Below are positions 44,605 through 53,618 of a stretch of DNA of 64,000 bases, piece after piece. Position numbers and translations under genes: made by a program. Source of the stretch: Brachyspira hampsonii. Lineage in GTDB: Bacteria > Spirochaetota > Brachyspiria > Brachyspirales > Brachyspiraceae. The notes under the pieces are model-generated. The model saw only the letters and a program-made list of their open reading frames with translations, did no database searches and was not told where the DNA came from. Each line of letters starts with the position of its first letter. Position 1 is the first letter of the stretch. Location of the stretch: positions 186,001 through 250,000 of the forward strand of contig NZ_MDCO01000009.1 in NCBI RefSeq assembly GCF_001746205.1. The letters run 5' to 3'.

Positions 44605-47499
44605 TTACCAAGTTACTATATACTCAGTATAAATATAACCTTTACTTATAGACTTAGTCATTCTTACCTTAGAACCATTAGGATATTTAAACCTAAATAT
44701 ATTCTTTATTATCTCATCAAAATAAGTTTCTATCATAGAATCATAATTAGGGAAATAATGAAGATGGTAAATAATGCGTTTCTTTTCTGCTTTAACTACT
44801 TCTATATAAATATTTTTAAACATTTTCTTAGAGAAATTAACAAACACATCAGCCAAAGAATTCTTTTTAGCAATCTTTATGAATAATTTTTTCATAAAAC
44901 TAAACTTTTTAAAATCATATCTAGCTTTTTCTCTTATACCTTCTCTAGCCCCATCATAAAACTCATCCATTATTGAGGTCATAGGTATGAAACAAGATGT
45001 AGATAAAGGATATTTCTTTCTAAATTTAGTCTTTTGAGCGTCTTTGAATATTTCTTTGCATTCATCAGGCATTTGCTCTAAAAGATGGCTGAATTTTTCT
45101 TTTCCGAAAGTAGTTACTACAAATTTATAAATACTTTTAACAAAAGCCTGTCTGCTGTATGCTCTGTCTCCTTCATTAATAATTTTGATTTTTTCTTTAA
45201 TAACATCTTCAAAATCTTTTATAACATAATTGGACATTTCTTTTTCTAACATATCCATAGAATCGCTTGCAACATTAGAAAGCTGTTCTATTTCTTTTAT
45301 AAGTCCGAATACATTTCCTATATGATTTCCCATATCCTGTGTTTTAGAAACTATGTCATCGCTATTTTCAGATACAAGTTTCATAGCCTCATCATTTTTC
45401 TTAGAGAAATCAGAAAGATTTACTAAATCATCTTTAGCTACAGATATTCTGCCATGCAAATTAGTATATTGTTCTTTAATATCTTTTACAGCATCATGCA
45501 AACTTTCTATTGATACGCTTATTTCTTTTGTAGAATCGCATTTTTCATCTGCTACTTTTTTTACTTTAGTCATAGTATTAACAAAATTTTGAAGTTTAAC
45601 TAGCATATCTTCTGTAGTTATTATTCTTTCTGTCATACTTGACATAATTTGGTTCATTTCTTTTTCTATATCTCTTAATATTTTCCAAGCTTTTTCAGAC
45701 TGTAAATTTGTTGTAGTTGCTAATTTCCTAATCTCTTCAGCAACAACCGCGAAACCTTTACCTTGCTCGCCTGCATGTGCTGCCTCAATAGCAGCATTCA
45801 TCGCTAACATATTTGTCTGCTGAGATATATCGATAGTTGAGTTTACAAAATCTGTAATACCTCTTATAGAAGTTATTAATGATTTTGTAATATTTTCTGT
45901 TTTTACTATTTTTTCTTTGCTTTCCTCTGCTAAAGATACAACATGTTCTGATTCTTCTTTAGCCTTACCAACAGAAACAGATACTTCCTGCATATCTTTC
46001 TGCATAGTCATAGTTAATGAATTGATTTGATTTATACTCACAGACTGATCATCAATTTTACTTTGAAGATTATTGGTCATATCATCAATAGAAATTAATT
46101 CAGCCAAACTTGAAGCTATAATTTTATATATTTCTAAATTACTTGTTTCTACATGTTTAAATTCCGTTTGCTGAGATGATATATTATCTATTATCATACT
46201 TACAGACTCGGTCATAGAACCAGCAGCTTCAGATATATCCGCCATCTTAACTTTTAAAGCATTGCTTTGTTCTTTTGATACTTTAAGAGTTTTTGATACA
46301 CTCGAAAATACATGCTGAACCATATCAAAAAATATTCTTATCCAAGTACTCAAATCTCCAAGTGAGTCCCTAGAATTAATCTTACTGACATTAACAAATA
46401 TATTATTATCAAATACTCCAGATTCTAATTCCTGAGATATTCTATCCAAAGGCTTTAATGATATAGGAATAGTAATATTCAAAACTACTATTATAACTAT
46501 AATAGCAACTATTAATATAAAGAATATTGTATTATTAGTTGTAACTAACACATTATAGAAAAAGCTCGTAGGAACATACATAAATATATTATAAAAACCA
46601 TTATCAAACTGTTTAAATAATAAAGTATAGCTATTATCTCCTACTTTATAATTTTCTATTATCCTAGTGTTAGTATAAAATGTTGTATTATCTATTAAAT
46701 TGTTGATCCATTCTATATCTTTCAAATCGCTTAATATATAGTTAGGATTATCATGATAAACTATTTTCCTATCTCTGGAATCAAATATAACAGTATTAAA
46801 AGGTCCTGTCTTTACTATATTTGTAAACATCTCATGAACTATTTCCAAAGAAACATCCGACAAAGAAACGCCTATAAGATTATTATTAATACTAGAGTAT
46901 ATAGGAGAAGAAAAAGAAATAACTTTTTGAGGCTTATCAATATTCTTTAAATATGGAGAAGAATAATAAATAGTTCTAGGTCTTTTAGCTTCTCTGTTCC
47001 AAGTTTCAGGAATGGCTAGATAGTAAAATTCTTCCTTATTATAATTATCTACAGCACTTTCTATTTTGGGTTGCATATTGCCTGTATTTCCAACATCATA
47101 CAAATACAAAGAATAAAGACCTCTCATATAAGGATTATTAGCTATGATATTGGGTTCAAAATATATACCATTTGCTATAACATGATGCAAACCTAATTGC
47201 GATTTATGGAATCTATATATTACCGATCTTAAATTAGTAGCAACATCAGTAACAGTTCCTGTAGAGTATAAATCATAAGATACAGTTGCTATATCCGCCA
47301 AAGAAACAGTACCTACTGTAGTTGAATTGAATATATTATCAAAAGTAGAAGATACATCATAAAAATAGTTCTGTGAAATATTCATTGCAGAATTATATAA
47401 TGCCTCTCTATTTGTTTTAGTGTTTATAAAAATTGTTGGCGATAATGCTAAAATTACAACTATAATAACTAATAAAAGTACCTTATTTTTTAGACTCAT
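44605..47499 (-). CDS. Methyl-accepting chemotaxis protein with extra C-terminal domain
   Basis: A 964-residue receptor. TM1 is at about 7-27; a large extracytoplasmic dCache-type sensor runs to about 320 ([42 protein letters not shown]); TM2 at about 323-345 leads to a HAMP-like linker. The signalling tip is near 560-597: [20 protein letters not shown] and [12 protein letters not shown]. Unusually, the coiled coil is followed from about residue 760 by some 200 residues of folded sequence ([21 protein letters not shown] onward, ending [10 protein letters not shown]), where receptors normally stop. It senses a periplasmic ligand and controls CheA; the tail could be a second, cytoplasmic input. 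AAGGTT precedes the ATG. Confidence 0.9.
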   Translation of the reverse strand: MSLKNKVLLLVIIVVILALSPTIFINTKTNREALYNSAMNISQNYFYDVSSTFDNIFNSTTVGTVSLADIATVSYDLYSTGTVTDVATNLRSVIYRFHKSQLGLHHVIANGIYFEPNIIANNPYMRGLYSLYLYDVGNTGNMQPKIESAVDNYNKEEFYYLAIPETWNREAKRPRTIYYSSPYLKNIDKPQKVISFSSPIYSSINNNLIGVSLSDVSLEIVHEMFTNIVKTGPFNTVIFDSRDRKIVYHDNPNYILSDLKDIEWINNLIDNTTFYTNTRIIENYKVGDNSYTLLFKQFDNGFYNIFMYVPTSFFYNVLVTTNNTIFFILIVAIIVIIVVLNITIPISLKPLDRISQELESGVFDNNIFVNVSKINSRDSLGDLSTWIRIFFDMVQHVFSSVSKTLKVSKEQSNALKVKMADISEAAGSMTESVSMIIDNISSQQTEFKHVETSNLEIYKIIASSLAELISIDDMTNNLQSKIDDQSVSINQINSLTMTMQKDMQEVSVSVGKAKEESEHVVSLAEESKEKIVKTENITKSLITSIRGITDFVNSTIDISQQTNMLAMNAAIEAAHAGEQGKGFAVVAEEIRKLATTTNLQSEKAWKILRDIEKEMNQIMSSMTERIITTEDMLVKLQNFVNTMTKVKKVADEKCDSTKEISVSIESLHDAVKDIKEQYTNLHGRISVAKDDLVNLSDFSKKNDEAMKLVSENSDDIVSKTQDMGNHIGNVFGLIKEIEQLSNVASDSMDMLEKEMSNYVIKDFEDVIKEKIKIINEGDRAYSRQAFVKSIYKFVVTTFGKEKFSHLLEQMPDECKEIFKDAQKTKFRKKYPLSTSCFIPMTSIMDEFYDGAREGIREKARYDFKKFSFMKKLFIKIAKKNSLADVFVNFSKKMFKNIYIEVVKAEKKRIIYHLHYFPNYDSMIETYFDEIIKNIFRFKYPNGSKVRMTKSISKGYIYTEYIVTW

Positions 47500-47580
47500 A
47501 GAAAAAACCTTATTTTAAATAAAAAAAATTATTACTTAAATTATCGGATATTTTTAAGTTATTATTAAGAATGATATATA

Positions 47581-49194
47581 TTATTTTTTTATAAACTTTC
47601 TCGATAATCTGCCTTTAAACATATTAATAAAAGAAACAAAATCATCATTTCTTAATACAATATTTATTATAGAATAAAATACTACTCCTAATAATATTAC
47701 AGCAAATACTTTTAATATAAAAAATATCCTAGAATCAGCATTCCCAGATAATAAATAATATTTCATTCCATAGACAGAAGCCGCCATAAACAAACTAGCA
47801 GCCAATGTCTTTAAAACCTCAAATTTTTTATTTATTATCGATTTCACTGCCATTCTCTTTATAAGCAATATATATAGTATACAAAAAGATACAATATTTG
47901 CAACAACACTTGATATAGATATTCCTATAATATCGAATTTAAATATATAAACGCATAAATAATTACTAAAAGCGTTAATAATAAATGTAAAAAATGCTAC
48001 ATATACAGGAGTTTTCATATCTTTCATAGCATAAAATGACTGTACAAGTATTCTATAGCTTGCCACAAAAAATAATGATATAGATAAATACCTTAAAGCA
48101 CTTGATACTAAATATGTAGATTTTGAAGAAAAAGCTCCATACTCAAATATCATTCTCACAATTTCTCTGCCCAATACCAAAAATCCGAAAGTTGCAGGAA
48201 TAGTAACTAAAGCAACCAGCCTCAAAGAATACCCTAAATTCTCAACAGCTTCATCTTTTTTATTATCAGCTATTAATTTACTTAAAGTAGGCAGCATAAC
48301 AGTTGCAACACTTACAGCAAAAACCCCCAAAACAAATTCATGTATTCTAGTAGCAAAAGTAACAGCTGAAACCCTACCCTCTCCAATAGCACCTGAAAAT
48401 GCCGTAGAAACAAGCAAATTTATCTGATATATACTAGCACCAAAAATACCGGGAGCAAATAATTTTATCATCTTTAAAACATAATGTTCTTTAAAATGAA
48501 AATAAGGCTTGAAACTAAAACCCTGTTTATATACAAAAGGCATTTGATAGGCAAATTGAACAAATCCTCCGAGTAATACTGCAAAGGCAAATACATAAGC
48601 CATATTATTAAAAAAATTAGGCAAAAAGAATTTAAAGAATAAAGCCATAGATATAATTACAGTATTTAAAAGTATAGGGCTAGCCGCTGATATGGAATAA
48701 TAGCCTCTTATATTAAGTACGCCCTGCATTAAAGCTGCTAAAGATATAAAAAAAAGATAAGGAAACATTATTCTTGATAAATCTGATGCCAGATTGAGTG
48801 CTTCTATATTATTGTCTGCTGATTTATAAAGTATTCTAACAAGCAAAGGTGATATCATTATTCCAATACATACAACTACTATAAGTATTAATCCCAATAA
48901 TGTAAAAACTGCCCTAAAAAATTTCTTTGATTCTTCAATACCTTTTTCTTTTTCAAGTTCAGTAAATACAGGTATAAAGCTTGCAACCATATTACCTTCA
49001 GCAAATAATCGCCTCAATAGATTCGGAAGTATAAATCCTATGGCAAAAGCATCTGCTATGAATGTGGTGCCAAGCAAAGCCGCCTGTATCTGATCTCTTA
49101 CAAGCCCGAATACTCTGCTTACTGTTGTTACCAATGACATTTTCAATGATGATTTGGCTATCTTTTCTTTGCTTACTGTTTTATTCTCTGACAT
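47581..49194 (-). CDS. murJ: Lipid II flippase MurJ
   Basis: A 537-residue polytopic membrane protein (about 14 helices) of the MviN/MurJ family. SLVTTVSRVFGLVRDQIQAALLG and DAFAIGFILPNLLRRLFAEGNM at the N-terminus, including the essential Arg residues, are diagnostic, as is VSVATVMLPTLSKL in the middle. It moves lipid II across the inner membrane for peptidoglycan synthesis. AGAGGCAAT precedes the ATG. It is transcribed alone; upstream lies the decayed toxin-antitoxin locus. Confidence 0.95.
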   Translation of the reverse strand: MSENKTVSKEKIAKSSLKMSLVTTVSRVFGLVRDQIQAALLGTTFIADAFAIGFILPNLLRRLFAEGNMVASFIPVFTELEKEKGIEESKKFFRAVFTLLGLILIVVVCIGIMISPLLVRILYKSADNNIEALNLASDLSRIMFPYLFFISLAALMQGVLNIRGYYSISAASPILLNTVIISMALFFKFFLPNFFNNMAYVFAFAVLLGGFVQFAYQMPFVYKQGFSFKPYFHFKEHYVLKMIKLFAPGIFGASIYQINLLVSTAFSGAIGEGRVSAVTFATRIHEFVLGVFAVSVATVMLPTLSKLIADNKKDEAVENLGYSLRLVALVTIPATFGFLVLGREIVRMIFEYGAFSSKSTYLVSSALRYLSISLFFVASYRILVQSFYAMKDMKTPVYVAFFTFIINAFSNYLCVYIFKFDIIGISISSVVANIVSFCILYILLIKRMAVKSIINKKFEVLKTLAASLFMAASVYGMKYYLLSGNADSRIFFILKVFAVILLGVVFYSIINIVLRNDDFVSFINMFKGRLSRKFIKK

Positions 49195-49311
49195 ATTGCC
49201 TCTATTATATTATTAAATTACAACTCAAATAATAATTTTATTAATTTCATATAAAAATCTTTTTAATTATAACAGTATATAAACCATATTATAAAAGTAT
49301 ATTATAATATT

Positions 49312-49622
49312 TTATTCTATTAGAGTTATAAATATGTTAGATTCTATTGCTTTTATTTTAGAATTAAAAAAATCTTGTGTGTTCCTAGTTACTATACAAT
49401 CTAAACCATATTCTTTTCATCTCTATATTCTTATAATTCTTTTTATAATCAAAATTTTCAGGTAATCTGCCTTGATATTTCTTTAAATTTTATAAAGCCT
49501 GTTTTTTATCATTTATTATTTTTTCATTTGAATCATTATTTATAAAATTTATTACTGATAAAAGTTTATCTTCTGGTAATTCTTTAATTAAATTTAATGT
49601 TTTTTCTCTTAAACTCTGTCAC
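49312..49622 (-). pseudogene. Decayed toxin-antitoxin locus: antitoxin fused to the end of a PIN-type toxin
   Basis: On the minus strand AGGAGG (49628-49636 region) precedes GTG at 49622 and MTEFKRK; one extra A in the A run then shifts the frame. In the next frame TLNLIKELPEDKLLSVINFI continues, stops once after KKQAL, then NLKKYQGRLPENFDYKK follows. After a further shift the sequence reads DCIVTRNTQDFFNSKIKAIE up to a TAA at 49312. The first part looks like a RelB/Phd-type antitoxin, the last like the C-terminus of a PIN-domain toxin (D-C-I-x-T-R-N-x-x-D-F). Most of the toxin is missing. This is reading of degraded frames, so family names are tentative. Confidence 0.65.
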
Positions 49623-49835
49623 CTAAATTTCCTCCTAAATTATTATATATTAAATCTATAATAATTATATATCAAAATTTATTTTATTAAATTATTTTCT
49701 AAGATTTATAATAAATATTTACACTATTTTCATAATATAGCTTTACCATACCAAACATACAGAATAACAAACTAAAGCCAAATAAAAAAGAATTAACATA
49801 TTTTAATTAACATAATATTTATTAATTAGTAAGCA

Positions 49836-50153
49836 CTTGGGCGGGCATGCTTTTTCTAATTAAACAATAAAATAATTAAAAATTCTATATTCTAAAAAAA
49901 TAAAAAACTTTAACGGGCGGGGTATGTAATTTAATCTTAAAACTTTATTACACTCCCCACCCTATAGGTTATTTTACTTTATATTTATATTTTAAATAGT
50001 ATATCTATATAAGATTTATTCTCTTATTATAACACCCACCCTAGTATTATTTAAATTTAATGTGCTAATTAACGCACTATTAACCTTTTTATCAAAATAA
50101 GAATTATTAAGTAAAACAATTTTTATTATATAAAAAATCATATTACCGTGCGT
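49836..50153. repeat. GC-box repeat element, copy 2 (candidate structured RNA, minus strand)
   Basis: Boxes in order: CTTGGGCGGGCA (49836), GGGCGGGG followed by TATGTAA (49915), TCCCCACCCT (49954), CACCCACCCTAG (50033), AACGCAC (50071), CGTGCGT (50147). Spacings 79, 39, 79, 38, 76 match 80, 40, 77, 37, 76 in copy 1, while the AT-rich spacers differ. Helices A, B and C form as in copy 1, with the same C-A oppositions (G-U on the minus strand). The extra left-hand pair of copy 1 is absent. The rest of the gene-free 49195-50255 is AT-rich sequence plus the decayed locus above. Confidence 0.75.
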
Positions 50154-50163
50154 ATTTATCAAA

Positions 50164-50179
50164 ATATTATGATAACTAT
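50164..50179 (+). promoter_or_regulatory. Recurrent dyad ATATTATGATAACT, site 1
   Basis: The same 14 bases occur at 58086 and 63374, each in an intergenic region; a related GTTATCATAAC lies at 25592. The core GTTAT-S-ATAAC is near-palindromic. This one lies about 80 bases before guaA. Confidence 0.35.
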
Positions 50180-50255
50180 TAATTGAAATTTTATTATTTT
50201 AATGTAATATTATTCAATTAATCAATAACCGCATTTTATAATAAAGAGGAAATAT

Positions 50256-51800
50256 ATGCAAAGCAATATAGATAAGGTTTTAATACTAGATTTCGGTTCA
50301 CAGTTTACTCAGCTTATTACAAGAAGAATAAGAGAATTGAATGTTTATTCAGAGATACACCCTTTTCATGTTTCAATAGATTTTATAAAAGAATTTAATC
50401 CAAAAGCTATAATACTTTCAGGAGGTCCTTCAAGTGTGTATGAAGAAGATGCTCCTAAAGTTGATAAAGCCTTATTTGAATTGGGAATGCCTATACTTGG
50501 AATATGCTATGGTATGCAGATAATAGTTTATTCTATGGGCGGAAAAGTTGAAAGTGCAGAGAAACGCGAATATGGAAAAGCTGAAATTGAAATAACTAAT
50601 CATGAAAGCATATTCAAATCATTTGATAAAAAAAATATTGTATGGATGAGTCATGGAGACAGTATTAAATCTATACCGGAAGGCTTTGAACTTATAGCAA
50701 AAACACCTAATACAGAATTAGCTGCTATAGAAAATAAACAAAAAAATATTTATGCTATACAGTTTCACCCTGAAGTAGTACATACAGAAAATGGAATAAA
50801 AATAATAGAGAATTTCCTTTTTAATATTTGTAAATGTGAAAAAAATTGGAATATGGGCTCTTTTATAGAGTACGAGATAAAACGAATAAAAGAAAAAGTA
50901 GGAAATAAAAATGTAATACTTGGACTTTCTGGAGGAGTTGATTCTTCTGTTGCTGCTGTGTTAATAGAAAAAGCTATAGGAAAGCAGCTAAAATGTATAT
51001 TTGTTAATAACGGTCTTTTAAGAAAAGATGAAGACAAAAAAGTAGTAGAAGTGTTTAGAGATAATTTTAATATTGATTTGATATATGTTGATGCTTCAAA
51101 GAGATTTTTGGATAAATTAGCAGGTATTACAGACCCAGAGCAAAAAAGAAAAATAATAGGACATGAATTTGTAAATGTATTCAGCGATGAGGCTAAAAAA
51201 ATAGAAAATGTAGGCTTTTTAGCACAGGGTACGCTTTATCCAGATGTTATAGAGAGTGTATCATTAAGGGGAAGTTCTGCAGTTATAAAAAGCCATCATA
51301 ATGTAGGCGGACTTCCTAAAGATATGAAATTTGAACTTTTAGAGCCTTTCAGAGAATTATTCAAAGATGAAGTTAGAGAGATTGGGCTTGAATTAAAATT
51401 ACCGGAAGATATTGTATACAGACAGCCTTTTCCAGGTCCTGGTTTAGCTGTTAGAATACTTGGAGATATTAAAGAGGAGCGAGTAAAAATACTTCAGGAA
51501 GCTGACGATATAGTTGTAGCTGAAATAAAAAAGGCAGGGCTTTACAGAAAATTATGGCAGTCATTTGCTGTGCTTCTTCCTGTAAAAAGTGTTGGTGTTA
51601 TGGGAGACGGCAGAACTTATGAGCAGGTTTGTGCAGTTAGAGCTGTTGAGAGTATTGATGCTATGACGGCTGATTGGGCTAAAATTGATTATAATGTATT
51701 AGGTATAATATCAAATAGAATAATAAATGAAGTAAAAGGTATTAACCGCGTTGTTTATGATATATCTTCAAAACCGCCTGCTACCATAGAATGGGAATAA
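50256..51800 (+). CDS. guaA: GMP synthase (glutamine-hydrolysing)
   Basis: A 514-residue enzyme that aminates XMP to GMP. The class I glutaminase domain has [15 protein letters not shown], the nucleophile Cys in ILGICYGMQ (about residue 84), and the His-Glu pair in QFHPEVVHT. The ATP-pyrophosphatase P-loop is [15 protein letters not shown] (about 225-239), and the C-terminal dimerisation domain ends with [21 protein letters not shown] precedes the ATG. No purine riboswitch precedes it, in contrast with the deaminase gene at 4128. The methyltransferase follows 21 bases later. Confidence 0.97.
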   Translation: MQSNIDKVLILDFGSQFTQLITRRIRELNVYSEIHPFHVSIDFIKEFNPKAIILSGGPSSVYEEDAPKVDKALFELGMPILGICYGMQIIVYSMGGKVESAEKREYGKAEIEITNHESIFKSFDKKNIVWMSHGDSIKSIPEGFELIAKTPNTELAAIENKQKNIYAIQFHPEVVHTENGIKIIENFLFNICKCEKNWNMGSFIEYEIKRIKEKVGNKNVILGLSGGVDSSVAAVLIEKAIGKQLKCIFVNNGLLRKDEDKKVVEVFRDNFNIDLIYVDASKRFLDKLAGITDPEQKRKIIGHEFVNVFSDEAKKIENVGFLAQGTLYPDVIESVSLRGSSAVIKSHHNVGGLPKDMKFELLEPFRELFKDEVREIGLELKLPEDIVYRQPFPGPGLAVRILGDIKEERVKILQEADDIVVAEIKKAGLYRKLWQSFAVLLPVKSVGVMGDGRTYEQVCAVRAVESIDAMTADWAKIDYNVLGIISNRIINEVKGINRVVYDISSKPPATIEWE

Positions 51801-51821
51801 TTTTATAATTGCGGTAAATAC

Positions 51822-52799
51822 ATGAATACAAAAGTTAAATCAGTTAAGAATAAAACTATTGATTTTGATATAAATACTGAAGAGGGAAAATTCTATTTTA
51901 ATAAATGTATTATAGATAATGAAAATATAAAAGAATATAATAAAAAAGATATTATAAACAAGACTATAAATGGAAATACTTTTGATGTATTAAAAAAAAT
52001 AGAAAATAATATAGCCGATTTAATAATAGTTGACCCGCCTTATAATATATCCAAAAATTATCATGGCTTTAAATTTAAAGATATAGATAATTTAAGCTAT
52101 GAAAAATACACTCATCTATGGGTAGAAAGTATTATTCCAATATTAAAAGAAAATGCCACAATATATGTATGCTGTGATTGGAAATCTAGTCTTATAATAG
52201 GAAATGTTTTAGATAAATATTTCAATATACAAAACAGAATCACTTGGCAGAGGGAGAAAGGCAGAGGGGCTAAAAATAACTGGAAGAATGGAATGGAAGA
52301 TATTTGGTTTGCCACCATATCCAATAAATACACTTTTAATGTAGATGATGTCAAGATAAGAAGAAAAGTAATAGCTCCGTATCGAATAGAAGGAAAACCT
52401 AAAGACTGGATAGAAACAAAGGATGGAAACTTTAGAGATACATATCCTTCTAATTTTTGGGACGATATATCAATACCATATTGGTCTATGCCTGAAAATA
52501 CTGCTCACCCTACACAAAAGCCCGAAAAGTTAATTGCTAAATTGATATTAGCTAGTTCAGATGAAAATGATTTTATATTTGATCCCTTTTTAGGAAGCGG
52601 TACTACTTCGGTTGTTGCTAAAAAACTAGGAAGAAACTACTCTGGAATAGAACAGCATAAAACCTATTGTGCTTGGGCAGAAAAAAGAATAGAGCTTGCC
52701 GAACAAAATAAAGAAATACAAGGATACACGGATAATATATTTTGGGAGCGAAATACAATATCGATTCAGAAAAATATAAAATGTAATTCAAATTCTTGA
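51822..52799 (+). CDS. Orphan site-specific DNA methyltransferase (N6-adenine/N4-cytosine type)
   Basis: A 325-residue enzyme of the N6_N4_Mtase family. Catalytic motif IV is DPPYNISKN (residues 71-79) and the AdoMet-binding motif I, FDPFLGSGTTSVVAKKLGR, lies near 257-275, so motif IV comes before motif I as in the beta class. WQREKGRGAKNNWKNGMEDIWF and AHPTQKPEKL are also typical. It methylates adenine in a specific sequence, probably. No restriction endonuclease or specificity gene is seen within several kilobases, so it appears orphan. It is close behind guaA and might be cotranscribed, with a weak GCGGTAAA ribosome site. Confidence 0.88.
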   Translation: MNTKVKSVKNKTIDFDINTEEGKFYFNKCIIDNENIKEYNKKDIINKTINGNTFDVLKKIENNIADLIIVDPPYNISKNYHGFKFKDIDNLSYEKYTHLWVESIIPILKENATIYVCCDWKSSLIIGNVLDKYFNIQNRITWQREKGRGAKNNWKNGMEDIWFATISNKYTFNVDDVKIRRKVIAPYRIEGKPKDWIETKDGNFRDTYPSNFWDDISIPYWSMPENTAHPTQKPEKLIAKLILASSDENDFIFDPFLGSGTTSVVAKKLGRNYSGIEQHKTYCAWAEKRIELAEQNKEIQGYTDNIFWERNTISIQKNIKCNSNS

Positions 52800-52923
52800 G
52801 CATAAAAAATGGAGCTGCCACCCACGAACAACCCCATTACTTTTAAATAAGTGAACAAAAGACTACTTTTTATTAAAGTATAAAATTAAAGAACCGATAA
52901 TTAAATGCGATAAGGGGGGAAAA

Positions 52924-53079
52924 TTACCCTTGCACATTTAAAGCCCCCCCCGTGATTTTCGGCTCTACTTCAACCGAAGCTGTATTGTCAGAAAAATTGT
53001 TTCTAACAGTAATATTTACCCCGCCTATTGACGTAACATAAGTATTAGTTGTGTCAGTGGTTGTAATAGCTGTAACCAT
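52924..53079 (-). CDS. Small protein gene (51 residues) with a G8 tract
   Basis: On the minus strand a strong promoter (53148-53121) and ribosome site AAGGAG precede an ATG at 53079. The product begins MVTAITTTDTTNTYVTSIGG and ends KITGGALNVQG, a Thr/Val/Asn-rich beta-like protein without signal peptide. I recognise no family. Eight consecutive G (52944-52951, C on the plus strand) encode Thr-Gly-Gly near residues 43-45. Loss of one G stops the frame just after the tract; gain of one replaces the last seven residues with a longer tail. The tract can also fold with a C6 run just beyond the stop. A second GC-rich patch lies at 52809-52833 with no ORF. Confidence 0.6.
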   Translation of the reverse strand: MVTAITTTDTTNTYVTSIGGVNITVRNNFSDNTASVEVEPKITGGALNVQG

Positions 53080-53120
53080 ATTTGTAAACTCCTTTTTAAA
53101 TATAGCTTTGTCCTTACTAT

Positions 53121-53148
53121 ATTATACTATATAATAAAAAATTCACAA
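53121..53148 (-). promoter_or_regulatory. Promoter of the G8-tract small gene
   Basis: On the minus strand TTGTGA (53148-53143), 16-base spacer, TATAAT (53126-53121); RNA start near 53114, about 35 bases before the ATG. Confidence 0.6.
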
Positions 53149-53221
53149 ATAGAAAATTATCTTTTTTTGAGTAATTTTAATAATATAAAAATATTGTTAT
53201 TTTAAATAAATTCAAATCTAA

Positions 53222-53237
53222 CTTATATGCATATAAG
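53222..53237. promoter_or_regulatory. Perfect 16-bp palindrome
   Basis: CTTATATGCATATAAG is its own reverse complement. It stands alone in AT-rich intergenic DNA, with no T run; a protein-binding site is possible. Confidence 0.3.
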
Positions 53238-53360
53238 ATTTCTGCTAATATGTATGAGCATGGTTTTTTGAAAGAATAAAATTATTTTTAAAAAGATACA
53301 AAATATAGGCATTAATTTAAGTTTATACATTCCAAGATATAAAGTAAAAACATTTGCACT

Positions 53361-53529
53361 TTTTGGTTCTTTTGGCGAAGCCCGCAGAGCAAAGGCGGGA
53401 AAAAGAACAATAAAATTTTTATCTTTTTTATTATTTGTGGGGACTAGCCCTGCGAAGCACACAGTCGTGCCACGCCCACAGTTCTTTTATGACACCTGTC
53501 CGCTGTGGCGTGGTATAAAAGAACCAAAA
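53361..53529. repeat. Nested GC-rich inverted-repeat element (MITE-like)
   Basis: About 170 bases, far richer in G+C than its surroundings, bounded by perfect 13-bp inverted repeats TTTTGGTTCTTTT (53361-53373) and AAAAGAACCAAAA (53517-53529). Inside are CCCGC/GCGGG (about 53381-53399) and a long arm pair TGCCACGCCCACAG (53468-53481) with CTGTGGCGTGGTA (53503-53515). It has no ORF. It looks like a small non-autonomous repeat; whether it is mobile cannot be told from one copy. Confidence 0.65.
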
Positions 53530-53618
53530 GAACTACAAGCACTAATTGTTATCTTATATATTGTTGATGATTTACATATTTGGGTTATAATTGAAATATA
53601 ATTTTTTAAGATTTTTTT

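Noticed and set aside
50213-50242. TTCAAT/TATAAT promoter for guaA
   Set aside because: RNA starting from it would begin within or after the ribosome site, so it is unlikely to be the working promoter.
50100-50255. Purine riboswitch before guaA
   Set aside because: None of the core segments (TATAA, GTTTCTACC, GACTAT) is present; the leader is plain AT-rich sequence.
53361-53529. Part of an insertion sequence with a transposase
   Set aside because: No transposase frame is present in or near it; only the inverted repeats support mobility.
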